Assembly (NCBI GenBank): GCA_021204025.1
Contig: JAJQAC010000050.1
Span: forward strand, 1 to 64,000
DNA from: Clostridiales bacterium
Lineage (GTDB): Bacteria > Bacillota > Clostridia > Lachnospirales > Lachnospiraceae
DNA length: 64,000 nucleotides
Direction: 5' to 3'
The position numbers were made by a program, and so were the translations under genes. The notes beneath the pieces were generated by a model that was not told the origin of the DNA, did not search any database, and was given only the letters and a program-made list of their open reading frames with translations. Each line of letters begins with the position of its first letter. Position 1 is the first letter of the stretch. Below are positions 50,484 to 59,851 of the stretch, piece by piece.

Positions 50484-51320
50484 TTATTTCATCAGTGCCT
50501 TTACCTGACGCACTCTCTCATCGATGAAGTCCGCCCACACTGTGGTATCCAGATATGGCTGGCTCTCGTCTGTATAAGTGCCCGCCCGATCTGTCACTGT
50601 AATCTGATTCGGATGGCTCGGAAGCGCAATATCCACATGAATCTGTTTCAGTTTATCCGCATCTGCGAAGAACCGCTCTCTCAGATCCGGCGTCAGATAT
50701 TTACTGGTCGCATAATACTGGTCATTCATCGTATTTGCACCCACGCCGCCATGCATGCCAACCACATATTCCTCTCCATTTGCCGGATTCTTCACTGTCC
50801 AGAAAAAGCTGGTACAGCCGATCGTATGTCCCGGAGTCAGCATCGTACGGATCGTAACATTACCCATCGTGATCGGTTCATCATCCGCATAATACTCATC
50901 CACTGTAAACTCCTGCGGATGGGAATCCTTATCCAGCACCAGAGTTTCCTCCGGGCATTTCTCCATAAATTCCGTATCCTCTCTGGACATGTAAAGCGTA
51001 GCGCCGGTCAGCTCTTTCATCAGACGCGCCGCACCGCAATGGTCGAAATGCGCGTGGCTGATCAGAATCTTTTTAATGTCTGTCGGTCTGAATCCCAGCT
51101 TATAGATAGAATCCACCAGCATATAAGCGCTCTCCGGGATCGCGGTATCCAGCAAAATCAGCCCCTCCCCCGTATCAATCAGATAACAGCCAACCCAGGT
51201 CTGTCCGGCCACATACCATGTATGCGGCGCCACCTGAAAAGGCTCAACTGCCAGTGTCCACGGTCTGTATGCCAGCGTGGCTACCGGATCTTTAATTGCA
51301 GGACTGCAGCGAAAGCTCAT
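50484..51320 (-). CDS. Metallo-beta-lactamase-fold hydrolase (B3-like)
   Basis: 278 aa; ILISHAHFDHCGAARLM (HxHxDH), TPGHTIGCTSFFW, SHPNQ. Confidence 0.85.
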   Translation of the reverse strand: MSFRCSPAIKDPVATLAYRPWTLAVEPFQVAPHTWYVAGQTWVGCYLIDTGEGLILLDTAIPESAYMLVDSIYKLGFRPTDIKKILISHAHFDHCGAARLMKELTGATLYMSREDTEFMEKCPEETLVLDKDSHPQEFTVDEYYADDEPITMGNVTIRTMLTPGHTIGCTSFFWTVKNPANGEEYVVGMHGGVGANTMNDQYYATSKYLTPDLRERFFADADKLKQIHVDIALPSHPNQITVTDRAGTYTDESQPYLDTTVWADFIDERVRQVKALMK

Positions 51321-51380
51321 CGTTCCTGTCTCCTTTCTGTCTTACTTCATGCCAATTTTCATTATCAATCATTGTCAGCT

Positions 51381-52871
51381 TTATGTATTCTTTCTGCCCT
51401 TTTCAACAATCGCCCGTATAATCGGCGAGAAGATACAGAAGATTGCGATCACCATCAGTACTCCGGACACCGGACGGGTAAAGAAGCTCGTCCAGGTGCC
51501 GCTGTACTGGAATGCCTTCAGCATATTTTTCTCCAGCGTCGGTCCCAGAATGAAGGCCAGGATCAGCGGGGAAGTCGGAAGTCCGCCAAATTCCATCGCG
51601 ATGCCGACCGCGGCAAATACCATCATCATACCGCACTTATAGAGATTGCCGGAGTCCACATATGCGGACGCAAGGCAGATCACCAGCAGTGCCGGATACA
51701 TATACACACTCGGCACCTTCAGGATATACGGGAAATACCGCTTGCCGACAGACTGCATCAGCAGAACGACCACTGCTACTACCATAACCGTAAAGAACAT
51801 CAGATAAACCACATCGCCGCTGTTGGCAAATACCATCGGGCCCATTTCCAGTCCGTGGATGGTCAGTGCGCCGATCAGAAGCGCCGTCGTCGAGTCTCCC
51901 GGGATACCCAGAGCCGCCATGGGGATCATCGCGCCGCCGATGGAAGCGTTATTTGCCACCTCAGGTGCCCAGATACCACCCGCCGCGCCGTGTCCGTACT
52001 CCTCCGGATGTTTGGAAGCATTTTTCGCCGTAGAATACGCAACCAGATTGGACAAACCGGAACCCATGCCGGGCAGGAATCCGATGCCAAGGCCGATCAG
52101 GAAGGAACGAATAATATTTACAAATTCGTCTTTGATATCGCCAATCGTCAGGCCAAACCCTTTGAGCCCCTTGCTGTCCACCTCCGGAGCCGGATCAAAT
52201 CCTTTGCCGAAGGTCACCATGATATGGCTCACTGCAAAGATACCGGTCAGCACTACGATCATGCCAAGTCCGCTCATCAGATACATATTGCCGAAAGTAA
52301 AGCGAAGCTCCGCGTCAATCGGAGAATATCCGACACTCGCCAGGATCAGGCCGATACAGGTCGAAGCAAGTCCCTTAAACATATTTCCCTTGGAAATCGC
52401 CAGTACCATCGTCATCGCCACCAGACAAAGCGCCGCATATTCCCATGCGCCCATCGCAAATGCGAAGTCAGCTACCTTTTCCGCAAGCAGAGCCGCCGCG
52501 AATGCACTGAAGAAAGTTCCGGTAAAGGAAGCGGTCATACCAATCGCAAGGGCTTTGGACGCCTGCCCTTTCTGAGCCATCGGATGCCCATCCCAGCACG
52601 TAGATACCGCAGAAGCAGAACCGGGAATACCCAGCAGCACTGACCCGATAAAAGCGCCGGAGCATCCGCCGATCCACAGCGACAGCAGGAAGATGATCGC
52701 CGTACCGGACTCCATCGTATAAGTCAGCGGCATGAAAAGCATAACCGCCATTGTGCCCGACAGTCCCGGGATCGCTCCAAAGATAATACCGACGAAAGTA
52801 CCCGCGACCATCAGAATCAGATTCATCGGAACCGCAAACTGTGAAAGTATGTAAGGAAGATTTTCTAACAT
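51381..52871 (-). CDS. tctA: Tripartite tricarboxylate transporter permease TctA
   Basis: 496 aa; GIIFGAIPGLSGTMAVMLFMPLTY; GIPGDSTTALLIGAL. Confidence 0.95.
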   Translation of the reverse strand: MLENLPYILSQFAVPMNLILMVAGTFVGIIFGAIPGLSGTMAVMLFMPLTYTMESGTAIIFLLSLWIGGCSGAFIGSVLLGIPGSASAVSTCWDGHPMAQKGQASKALAIGMTASFTGTFFSAFAAALLAEKVADFAFAMGAWEYAALCLVAMTMVLAISKGNMFKGLASTCIGLILASVGYSPIDAELRFTFGNMYLMSGLGMIVVLTGIFAVSHIMVTFGKGFDPAPEVDSKGLKGFGLTIGDIKDEFVNIIRSFLIGLGIGFLPGMGSGLSNLVAYSTAKNASKHPEEYGHGAAGGIWAPEVANNASIGGAMIPMAALGIPGDSTTALLIGALTIHGLEMGPMVFANSGDVVYLMFFTVMVVAVVVLLMQSVGKRYFPYILKVPSVYMYPALLVICLASAYVDSGNLYKCGMMMVFAAVGIAMEFGGLPTSPLILAFILGPTLEKNMLKAFQYSGTWTSFFTRPVSGVLMVIAIFCIFSPIIRAIVEKGRKNT

Positions 52872-52882
52872 ATTCTCACCCC

Positions 52883-53353
52883 CTAGTCAAAGAGTAATCC
52901 GCCTGGCAGAGTCATGCCGAATAACGGAACATACATCGCGTAGAGAATCAGACTGACCGCGATCGAAAATACGATCCGCGCCCAGAGCTTTGTCGGCAGA
53001 TTGCTCGCCTTTGAAAAGTAAGTCGTCAGAATATAAAGCACAATCGGGCTTGCAATCAGGAATCCCACATACTTCATCGCCAGTACATAAACACAGAGAA
53101 TGACAAAGGTGATCACAATACGGATAAAACCGGTCAGATCCACCAGCAGCTTATCGTCTGCTTTCTGACGGCAGCCATTCACAAATACTCCCGCGCCGCA
53201 CACCACCAATCCAAATACGGCAATTGCCGGTAGCAGCTTTGGTCCCGGATATTCCGGAGTAAACGGTTTGGAAAACTGGCTCGTCAGATATCCAAAGATG
53301 ATGCCAACGATAATCAGCGCCAGTCCGCAAACCTGGTCTCTCTTGACTTTCAT
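52883..53353 (-). CDS. tctB: Tripartite tricarboxylate transporter TctB-family protein
   Basis: ~156 aa, 4 TM; GPKLLPAIAVFGLVVCGAG; between tctA and tctC. Confidence 0.88.
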   Translation of the reverse strand: MKVKRDQVCGLALIIVGIIFGYLTSQFSKPFTPEYPGPKLLPAIAVFGLVVCGAGVFVNGCRQKADDKLLVDLTGFIRIVITFVILCVYVLAMKYVGFLIASPIVLYILTTYFSKASNLPTKLWARIVFSIAVSLILYAMYVPLFGMTLPGGLLFD

Positions 53354-53503
53354 TAGAAACTCTCCTTTCCCAAAAGAATTCAATCCTTATCATTCATCGC
53401 CTTTTTCCGAAAAAAGTGTATACAAAAGGCACCCTTCCCATCATAGAACATGAAATCAGTCAGGTGCCCTTATGCTACCTCCTCACGATCAGGCTTCTTA
53501 TAT

Positions 53504-53595
53504 TATGCGCACGGACGGATTTGGAAATTTTGCAGCTGACGCTGCATCCGTCCGGCGCGGCGAGTATGAAGCGAAAAAGCTGCCTCCTACTCGAT
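53504..53595 (+). repeat. R2 structured repeat, copy b (between tctC and tctB)
   Basis: TATGCGCACGGACGGATTTGGAAATTTTGCAGCTGACGCTGCATCCGTCCGGCGCGGCGAGTATGAAGCGAAAAAGCTGCCTCCTACTCGAT. Confidence 0.92.
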
Positions 53596-53610
53596 TCCAT
53601 CAGTTACCGA

Positions 53611-54684
53611 TTACTTGCTCAGTCCCAGTTCCTCACAGACAACATTCAGGGATTCCTGCTGCGCCTGCATCGCCGGCTGCGCGTCCTCATACGGTACGAA
53701 TTCCATACCCATACCTGCGCTCTCCAGGATAGCCGCGGTATCCGGATCCTTTGCCGCCGCGTCAAACAGAGCTAAGATCGCCTGTGCGGTCGCGTCATCC
53801 ATCTCCGGATTTGCCAGAATGTAGAAGTAGGTACCGTATACACATCCGTCATAACCCTGCTCTGCAAAAGAAGGAACATCCGGAAGGATATCGTTTCTGC
53901 CGCCTTCATCGGTAGCGGAGAAGCATGCAATCGCATTGACCTTGCCCGCTTCGATATACTGCTTTGCCTGGTTTGCATTAACCAGCGCGCAGTTGATGCT
54001 GCCTCCTACCAGAGCGGTCAGCTTATCGGTATCCGCACCGGCTTCCACGTACTTCAGTTCAATACCAAGAGCCTTGCTCAGCATACCTGCCATAATATGG
54101 GAAGAACCACCGGTCTCAACACCGATCATCATGTTGCCGCCGGCTGCCTTTGCCGCCTCAACGAAGCTGTCCACATCCGTAATATCTCCTGCCGGAGTTA
54201 CCAGGATATAACCACCTTTGTTAGTCGGGGTAGCAGCTCCGATCACCTTAAAATCCTCATGTCCGGTATGCTCATAAACGCCGGTTGCTGTCTTAATGCA
54301 CATCGACGTGTGGAAGAATAACAGCTCACTGCCATCCGCCTTGCCGGTACGGACCGTCTCCATCGCTACCACGCCGCTGCCGTCCGTGTTATTCACTACG
54401 GTTGTATTGCTGTCAGAATTGCTGTTGATATAGCTGCTCAGAGCTCTTGCAACTACGTCCGTGCCGCCGCCCGCGGACGCCGGAACCTGCATCTCGATCT
54501 TCTTGGGAAGCTCTACATCAGAAGCAGCCGCCTCTCCGGCTTCTGCTGCCGCCTCGGTTTCTCCCGATGCCGCCGCTGCTGTCGTAGATGTTGAACTCGA
54601 GCTCGAGCTGGAACTGCTCCCGCAGCCCGCCAGAGACAACGCCATCATTCCCGCCAATGCCAGTGCCAATAACTGTTTTTTCAT
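53611..54684 (-). CDS. tctC: Tripartite tricarboxylate transporter substrate-binding lipoprotein TctC
   Basis: Lipobox SLAGCGSSS; EMQVPASAGGGTDVVARAL; typical TctC C-terminus. Confidence 0.93.
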   Translation of the reverse strand: MKKQLLALALAGMMALSLAGCGSSSSSSSSSTSTTAAAASGETEAAAEAGEAAASDVELPKKIEMQVPASAGGGTDVVARALSSYINSNSDSNTTVVNNTDGSGVVAMETVRTGKADGSELLFFHTSMCIKTATGVYEHTGHEDFKVIGAATPTNKGGYILVTPAGDITDVDSFVEAAKAAGGNMMIGVETGGSSHIMAGMLSKALGIELKYVEAGADTDKLTALVGGSINCALVNANQAKQYIEAGKVNAIACFSATDEGGRNDILPDVPSFAEQGYDGCVYGTYFYILANPEMDDATAQAILALFDAAAKDPDTAAILESAGMGMEFVPYEDAQPAMQAQQESLNVVCEELGLSK

Positions 54685-55018
54685 GATCCTCTCTCCTGAT
54701 TCCGGCCGGAGTCATTTTACCGGCCTTAATAATAAGATTTGTTGTTTTCGTTACCTTTTCACTTCGCGCGCTTGAAGTTTGTTGATAAATTTATTATAAT
54801 CACAATATAGACTAAGTTCAAGCAATTATTATTTATTTTAAAACTTAATTTATTTAAGGATTCTTTCTTATGAAGAGATTCTTTACCTGTAAACGTTTGC
54901 ATATTCGGTAATTTTAACGAAACTCTGTTTCAACAGTTGAGTTCTCCGTACACCATAATCTAAGGATTCTACAAATTTCAAAAAGATTCACCATACCCTG
55001 CAGATGGAGGAAACATCC

Positions 55019-55960
55019 ATGGATTTACACCAGATTCAGTATATCGTAACAATCGCAGAGGAACAAAGTATCACCAAAGCGGCAGAAAAATTATTTATGA
55101 CCCAATCCGCTCTTAACCAGCAGCTTCTCAAACTCGAGCGGGAGCTGGGCACACCTCTCTTCGAGCGAAAGAAACACAGCATGATCCCCACCTTTGCCGG
55201 AAATATCTACCTGGAATCCTGCCGCCAGATCCTGAATATCAAAAAAGACACCTATAAAATCATCTATGACATCTCTCAGGAAGACGCCGGTATGATCTCT
55301 GTCGCTTATACTCCGGAACGGGGTGCGCAGATGTTCTCAGAAATTTACCTGTATTTTCATCAGAAGTATCCCAAGGTTCTCTTCAAGATCCATGAAGGCC
55401 GCGCAAAAGATATGGAACAGATGATCTTAAAACGCGAAGCAGATATCGCCTTTTGCGTCTATGAAAACGGCCATACCCGTCCACAGTTTGAGTATATCGA
55501 ATTAAAGACGGAACCGATTGTTCTGGCGGTTCCGAAGACCCACCCGCGCGCGGTGCTCGCCGGCTCCAACAGCCACGAGACGCTTCCGGAGATCGACATC
55601 CGGCTCTTAAGAGACAGTGACTTTATCCTCTCCTCTAAGAGTACCCGGATCCGCGACATGAGCGAACAGGTTTTTGAGAAAGCCGGCTTCCGTCCCCATG
55701 TACTCTTTGAATCAACCAGCACCTCCACCATCATCAACATGGTTCGCAGCCAGGTATGCTGCGCTTTTATTCCCGGCTCTTATATCGACCCGGCGGAACC
55801 CATGGTCTACTTTACCGTGACCCCCAGAATCTACTGGACCCAGAGTGCTATGATGCTTCCGGGTACCTATCTGACCAAACCGGAAAAATACCTGATCAAA
55901 CTGGCAAAACTTCAGGCCTGTCATCAGCTGCCGGTATCAGGCGCAGAAGGGGCGGAGTAA
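55019..55960 (+). CDS. LysR-family transcriptional regulator, divergent from tctCBA
   Basis: MDLHQIQYIVTIAEEQSITKAAEKLFMTQSALNQQLLKLERELGTPLFERKK. Confidence 0.93.
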   Translation: MDLHQIQYIVTIAEEQSITKAAEKLFMTQSALNQQLLKLERELGTPLFERKKHSMIPTFAGNIYLESCRQILNIKKDTYKIIYDISQEDAGMISVAYTPERGAQMFSEIYLYFHQKYPKVLFKIHEGRAKDMEQMILKREADIAFCVYENGHTRPQFEYIELKTEPIVLAVPKTHPRAVLAGSNSHETLPEIDIRLLRDSDFILSSKSTRIRDMSEQVFEKAGFRPHVLFESTSTSTIINMVRSQVCCAFIPGSYIDPAEPMVYFTVTPRIYWTQSAMMLPGTYLTKPEKYLIKLAKLQACHQLPVSGAEGAE

Positions 55961-55974
55961 CTCGCTCCGCCCCT
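55949..55974 (+). terminator. LysR gene terminator enclosing the stop codon
   Basis: GGGGCGGAG-TAActcg-CTCCGCCCC; the TAA in the loop is the stop codon. Confidence 0.75.
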
Positions 55975-56067
55975 TACTGCTACAGTTATTCTCCTGATAC
56001 CCTTCTTCCCATACGGCTTATCCGCATATCTCTGCATAATCGCTGATCTGCCAAAAGTCTCAGCTGA

Positions 56068-56667
56068 TTATAACACTTCTTTTATCGCCGCCAGCAACTC
56101 CCCGTAAGTCTCAAACGCCGGCAGATCCGGATTGTCCGCCATAATCTGCTCCGTGCTCTTAAAAAGGAAGCCTGCCTTACTCGCGCGGATCATCCCCAGA
56201 TCATTATGGCTGTCTCCGGCCGCGATCGTCTCATAGCCGATCGACTGCAGCGCCTTGACTGTCGTAAGTTTCGACTGCTCACAGCGCATACGAAAACCTG
56301 TGATCTCACCATCCTCCGCAACCTCCAGGGAGTTGCAGAAAATCGTCGGCCAGCCAAGTTTTTCCATCAGCGGCGACGCGAACTGGGTAAACGTATCGCT
56401 AATAATAATGACCTGTGTCAGAGAGCGAAGCTCGTCCAGAAACTCCTTCGCACCAGGCATGGGATCGATCCTGCGGATCGTTTCCTGGATCTCCTTTAAG
56501 CCAAGTCCGTGCTCCTTTAAAATACCAATTCTCCACTTCATTAATTTATCATAATCGGGTTCGTCGCGAGTCGTCCTTTTTAATTCCGGGATCCCGCTCG
56601 CCACAGAAAACGCGATCCAGATTTCCGGTACCAGTACACCTTCCAGATCCAAACATACAATATTCAT
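56068..56667 (-). CDS. thrH: Phosphoserine phosphatase / homoserine phosphotransferase (ThrH-like HAD)
   Basis: MNIVCLDLEGVLVPEIWIAFSVASGIPELKRTTRDEPDYDKLMKWRI; GDSHNDLGMIRASKAGFLFK. Confidence 0.9.
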   Translation of the reverse strand: MNIVCLDLEGVLVPEIWIAFSVASGIPELKRTTRDEPDYDKLMKWRIGILKEHGLGLKEIQETIRRIDPMPGAKEFLDELRSLTQVIIISDTFTQFASPLMEKLGWPTIFCNSLEVAEDGEITGFRMRCEQSKLTTVKALQSIGYETIAAGDSHNDLGMIRASKAGFLFKSTEQIMADNPDLPAFETYGELLAAIKEVL

Positions 56668-56936
56668 ATTCTTCCTCCTGAACTTACAGTGTTTCACGTG
56701 GACAATTATAGCTTATGAACAGAAATGACGCAAGGAAATTATCTTTTTTGCTTGCACTTACGGCATAAAATTGATAATCTATAGGAGCGGTTACGGACAA
56801 TCATCCTGTCCGGATAGACGCCTGACATATAGGATTGATTCTCTGCAATCTTTTCAGATATTTCACAGCACAGACTTTTCTCCGAAATGAAAAGGGAAAA
56901 TTATATCATAAAGAAATCCGGAGCTTGTCAATAATA

Positions 56937-58241
56937 ATGAAGTATAATGAAACAACACAAAACAACGATTCCTATGAGGAAACGCGCCGTATACGCAGAC
57001 GCAGACAGCGCAGGCGTCAGCAACGGCAGCGCCGCCTGATGATCCGGAGACTGATCGCCGTATGCGTCCTCCTTCTCCTGATGATTCTCCTCTTTCTCGC
57101 AGGACGCGGAGTCCTGCGCATCCTTCATGGAAACAGGGAGACCGATACCCGCACGACAGAAAGCGCCATTATCAACGCCGAAACCAATTCCGGGGGGATT
57201 TCAGAAGATCACTCTGACAGCATCGCCGATGATGCCGGAACCGGCGAAACAGTAATGGACGCTCCTGTATCCGGCCTGCCGGAGAGCAATTACACGACCG
57301 GTGATGGCTCCGCCCGCGCCGCATCCATCGGCGCTTCCCAGACAGGAAACGGTGCCTCTGTCGGACTTCTTTCTGCCAATCCGGTTCTGCCGGACGGTAC
57401 GATCCAGGTTGGGGATGTGCGATTCCTTGCCGGTTATACGGCGAATGTCTCCTCAACCGCTGCCTGGCCCGCGGAAAGCGACGTCCAGAGCAGCCACGCG
57501 GTTCTCATCGATGAAAGTACCGGAACGATTGTCGCGCAAAAGGATGCTGACAGCATGATCTACCCGGCGTCCATGACAAAGATTCTCACCATCCTTGTCG
57601 CCGCGGAGCATGTATCATCTCTGGATGATACCTTTGCCGTTACGCAGGAGATTACGGATTATGCCTACAAAAACGGCTGCAGCATCGTTGGTTTTCAAGT
57701 TGGCGAAGAGGTTCCCATCCGGGATCTTTTCTATGGAACGATCCTTCCCTCCGGGGCAGACGCCGCCCTTTCGCTGGCAGTCTATACTGCAGGCTCCCAT
57801 GAGGCATTTGTCGAATGGATGAATGAAAAGCTCACTGAGCTGGGGCTCTCAGACTCGGCGCATTTTACCAACTGCGTCGGGATTTATAACGATAATCACT
57901 ACTGTACAACCACGGATATGGCGATGATCCTGAAAGCGGCTGTTGAAAATGATTTCTGCCGGGAAGTACTGACCGCGCACAAATATACGACTACGCCTAC
58001 CGCCGAACATCCGGACGGCATTGAGATCTCCAACTGGTTTCTGAGGCGCATTGAGGATAAGGATTCCGGCGGCGTTGTGCAAAGTGCCAAGACCGGTTAT
58101 GTCACTCAGTCGGGGAACTGCGCCGCGAGCTATGAGATCTCGGACTCCGGTATCCCTTATATCTGCGTGACTGCCAATGCGCATAGTGCATGGCGGTGTA
58201 TTTATGATCATGTGGCGATGTATAAAAATTATGCGCCCTGA
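56937..58241 (+). CDS. D-alanyl-D-alanine carboxypeptidase (peptidase S11)
   Basis: SxxK in IYPASMTKILTILVAAEH; SGAD; KTGY; basic N-terminus plus TM anchor. Confidence 0.92.
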   Translation: MKYNETTQNNDSYEETRRIRRRRQRRRQQRQRRLMIRRLIAVCVLLLLMILLFLAGRGVLRILHGNRETDTRTTESAIINAETNSGGISEDHSDSIADDAGTGETVMDAPVSGLPESNYTTGDGSARAASIGASQTGNGASVGLLSANPVLPDGTIQVGDVRFLAGYTANVSSTAAWPAESDVQSSHAVLIDESTGTIVAQKDADSMIYPASMTKILTILVAAEHVSSLDDTFAVTQEITDYAYKNGCSIVGFQVGEEVPIRDLFYGTILPSGADAALSLAVYTAGSHEAFVEWMNEKLTELGLSDSAHFTNCVGIYNDNHYCTTTDMAMILKAAVENDFCREVLTAHKYTTTPTAEHPDGIEISNWFLRRIEDKDSGGVVQSAKTGYVTQSGNCAASYEISDSGIPYICVTANAHSAWRCIYDHVAMYKNYAP

Positions 58242-58264
58242 GCCTGTGGCTAAACGCCCACCCC

Positions 58265-58358
58265 GGAGGGAAAACAATATCTTACGAGTACCCCACGCGC
58301 TCAGGTTTTCACATAGCGATACTCCCTGTGATGTGTCACCGACACATCACAGGGATAC
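58265..58358 (+). repeat. R1-like repeat, copy C (5' half only, alternate inner hairpin)
   Basis: gagggaaaacaatatcttacgagtaccccacgcgctcaggttttcacatagcgatact matches the R1 5' half; then ccctgtgatgtgt-caccg-acacatcacaggg perfect hairpin; 3' arm missing. Confidence 0.75.
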
Positions 58359-58387
58359 TAATTCATAAGTTCACAAATCATGATCAT

Positions 58388-59188
58388 TTACTTCCTGAGG
58401 ATATCCACTGTATGTGCCCCCGCGCCGATCAGGTCTTCCCGCTCGCAGACGGCCTCCTGATAGCGGATGAATTCTTCAAATTCTTCCTCAGTCAGGCGGT
58501 TCAGGGCTGTGCGGATATAATCTGCGGGACCGTCCGGCGACAGGAGTTTCAGTCTGGTGAGCCCGGCGTCTGAGGATAATCTGCGAATGTCTTCGACGCG
58601 CACATAATCATACAGATTCTCCGGGCGTGAGATCGTGTGGTAATCTCCGGTAAAACGCCCGGCCTCCCTGCACTCCCGGACATGGTTTTCTTTAAATGCA
58701 TATGTGATGACACCATATTCGTTCATACAGTACGCGACAAAAATCACCCCTCCGGTCTTTGTCACGCGCTTTGCCTCTGTCAGCGCCTGCAATTTATCCT
58801 CATGAGAAAAGAGATGATACATCGGACCAAAAAGGATCGCAACGTCAAAGGTCTCGTCTTCTAATCTTAATTTTCTTAAATCAAGCGCATTTCCCTGAAT
58901 CGCTTTTACCGCACTTTTCTTTGTCTTTAACACGCCCAGATTATACCGCACCAGTTCCACCGCAGTCACGTCATAGCCTTCTTCGGCCAGCGGCACCGCA
59001 TAGCGTCCTGTACCTGCTCCGATGTCCACGATGCGGATCTCATCCTTTGGTCGATTGATCTGTGACAGATATTCCCGGATATATTTCATCGATATGCGGA
59101 ATTCTACCTGGCCGTGGCGGGAATCCAGACGTTTTTCCTCGCTGAATTTATTATAATAATCAATCAGATTGTCAAACTGCTTTTCCAT
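58388..59188 (-). CDS. Class I SAM-dependent methyltransferase
   Basis: IVDIGAGTGRYAVPLAEEGYDVTAVELV; FDVAILFGPMYHL. Confidence 0.9.
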   Translation of the reverse strand: MEKQFDNLIDYYNKFSEEKRLDSRHGQVEFRISMKYIREYLSQINRPKDEIRIVDIGAGTGRYAVPLAEEGYDVTAVELVRYNLGVLKTKKSAVKAIQGNALDLRKLRLEDETFDVAILFGPMYHLFSHEDKLQALTEAKRVTKTGGVIFVAYCMNEYGVITYAFKENHVRECREAGRFTGDYHTISRPENLYDYVRVEDIRRLSSDAGLTRLKLLSPDGPADYIRTALNRLTEEEFEEFIRYQEAVCEREDLIGAGAHTVDILRK

Positions 59189-59205
59189 ACTTATGCTGTT
59201 TCCTG

Positions 59206-59685
59206 TCAGTTCGTCTTATTCTTCCCATCGTTTTTCGGTCCTGTTTCCTGACCATTCTCCTGATCTTCCTTCAGGATTTGCTCCCAGATCCGATGAATCT
59301 CCGGGAACGAGCGCTTAAGAGATAACAGCTGCCCCTGTGGATTCAGGAAGCAGTGACTGCTCTCTCCCGTGCAGCGGACTTCTCCGCTCTCCCTGTCTGT
59401 CAGCACATAAGAGATCGTCATCTTGATCCCGTTGTATTTCTTCAACCGGGCATCGACACAGACGATATCCAGGAAATGGGACATTGCCCTGTACTCCGCG
59501 CTGACTGCTGTCACCGGCACGATGATGCCCATTTCTTCCATCTGGCGGTAGCTGCATCCTCTCGCCTCCAGGATGAAGTTTCTGGCCTCCTCAAACCACC
59601 GGATATAATTGGAATGATGGACGACCCCCATCTGATCCGTCTCGTAATATTGTACTTTGTGTTCGTATAACTGTCGTTCCTGCAT
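59206..59685 (-). CDS. Acyl-CoA thioesterase (YbgC/FadM hotdog family)
   Basis: VQYYETDQMGVVHHSNYIRWFEEARNFIL. Confidence 0.92.
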   Translation of the reverse strand: MQERQLYEHKVQYYETDQMGVVHHSNYIRWFEEARNFILEARGCSYRQMEEMGIIVPVTAVSAEYRAMSHFLDIVCVDARLKKYNGIKMTISYVLTDRESGEVRCTGESSHCFLNPQGQLLSLKRSFPEIHRIWEQILKEDQENGQETGPKNDGKNKTN

Positions 59686-59717
59686 TATGATCTGCCTCCT
59701 GATTTTCCATTCTGCTA

Positions 59718-59807
59718 ATCGAGCAAAGGGCGACTTGCCGACTCTTGCTCGCTGCGCGGGCCGGGTGCGGCATTAGCCGCAAAATACCATGCCCGGCTCT
59801 GCGCATA
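59718..59807 (-). repeat. R2 structured repeat, copy c
   Basis: Reverse complement TATGCGCAGAGCCGGGCATGGTATTTTGCGGCTAATGCCGCACCCGGCCCGCGCAGCGAGCAAGAGTCGGCAAGTCGCCCTTTGCTCGAT; near-identical to copy a over its first ~60 nt. Confidence 0.92.
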
Positions 59808-59810
59808 TAA

Positions 59811-59841
59811 TCGAGCAGGATGATATCCTCATCCTGCTCGC
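59811..59841. terminator. Hairpin downstream of the cell-wall-binding-repeat protein
   Basis: CGAGCAGGATGA-tatcc-TCATCCTGCTCG. Confidence 0.65.
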
Positions 59842-59851
59842 CGCATAACTC

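Noticed and set aside
50472-52643. 723-aa plus-strand ORF
   Set aside because: Antisense to well-supported MBL hydrolase and tctA; composition (His/Arg/Gln-rich) is typical of shadow ORFs.
54560-54640. Serine-rich low-complexity tract in TctC (GCGSSSSSSSSSTST)
   Set aside because: Ordinary flexible linker after a lipoprotein Cys in Firmicutes.
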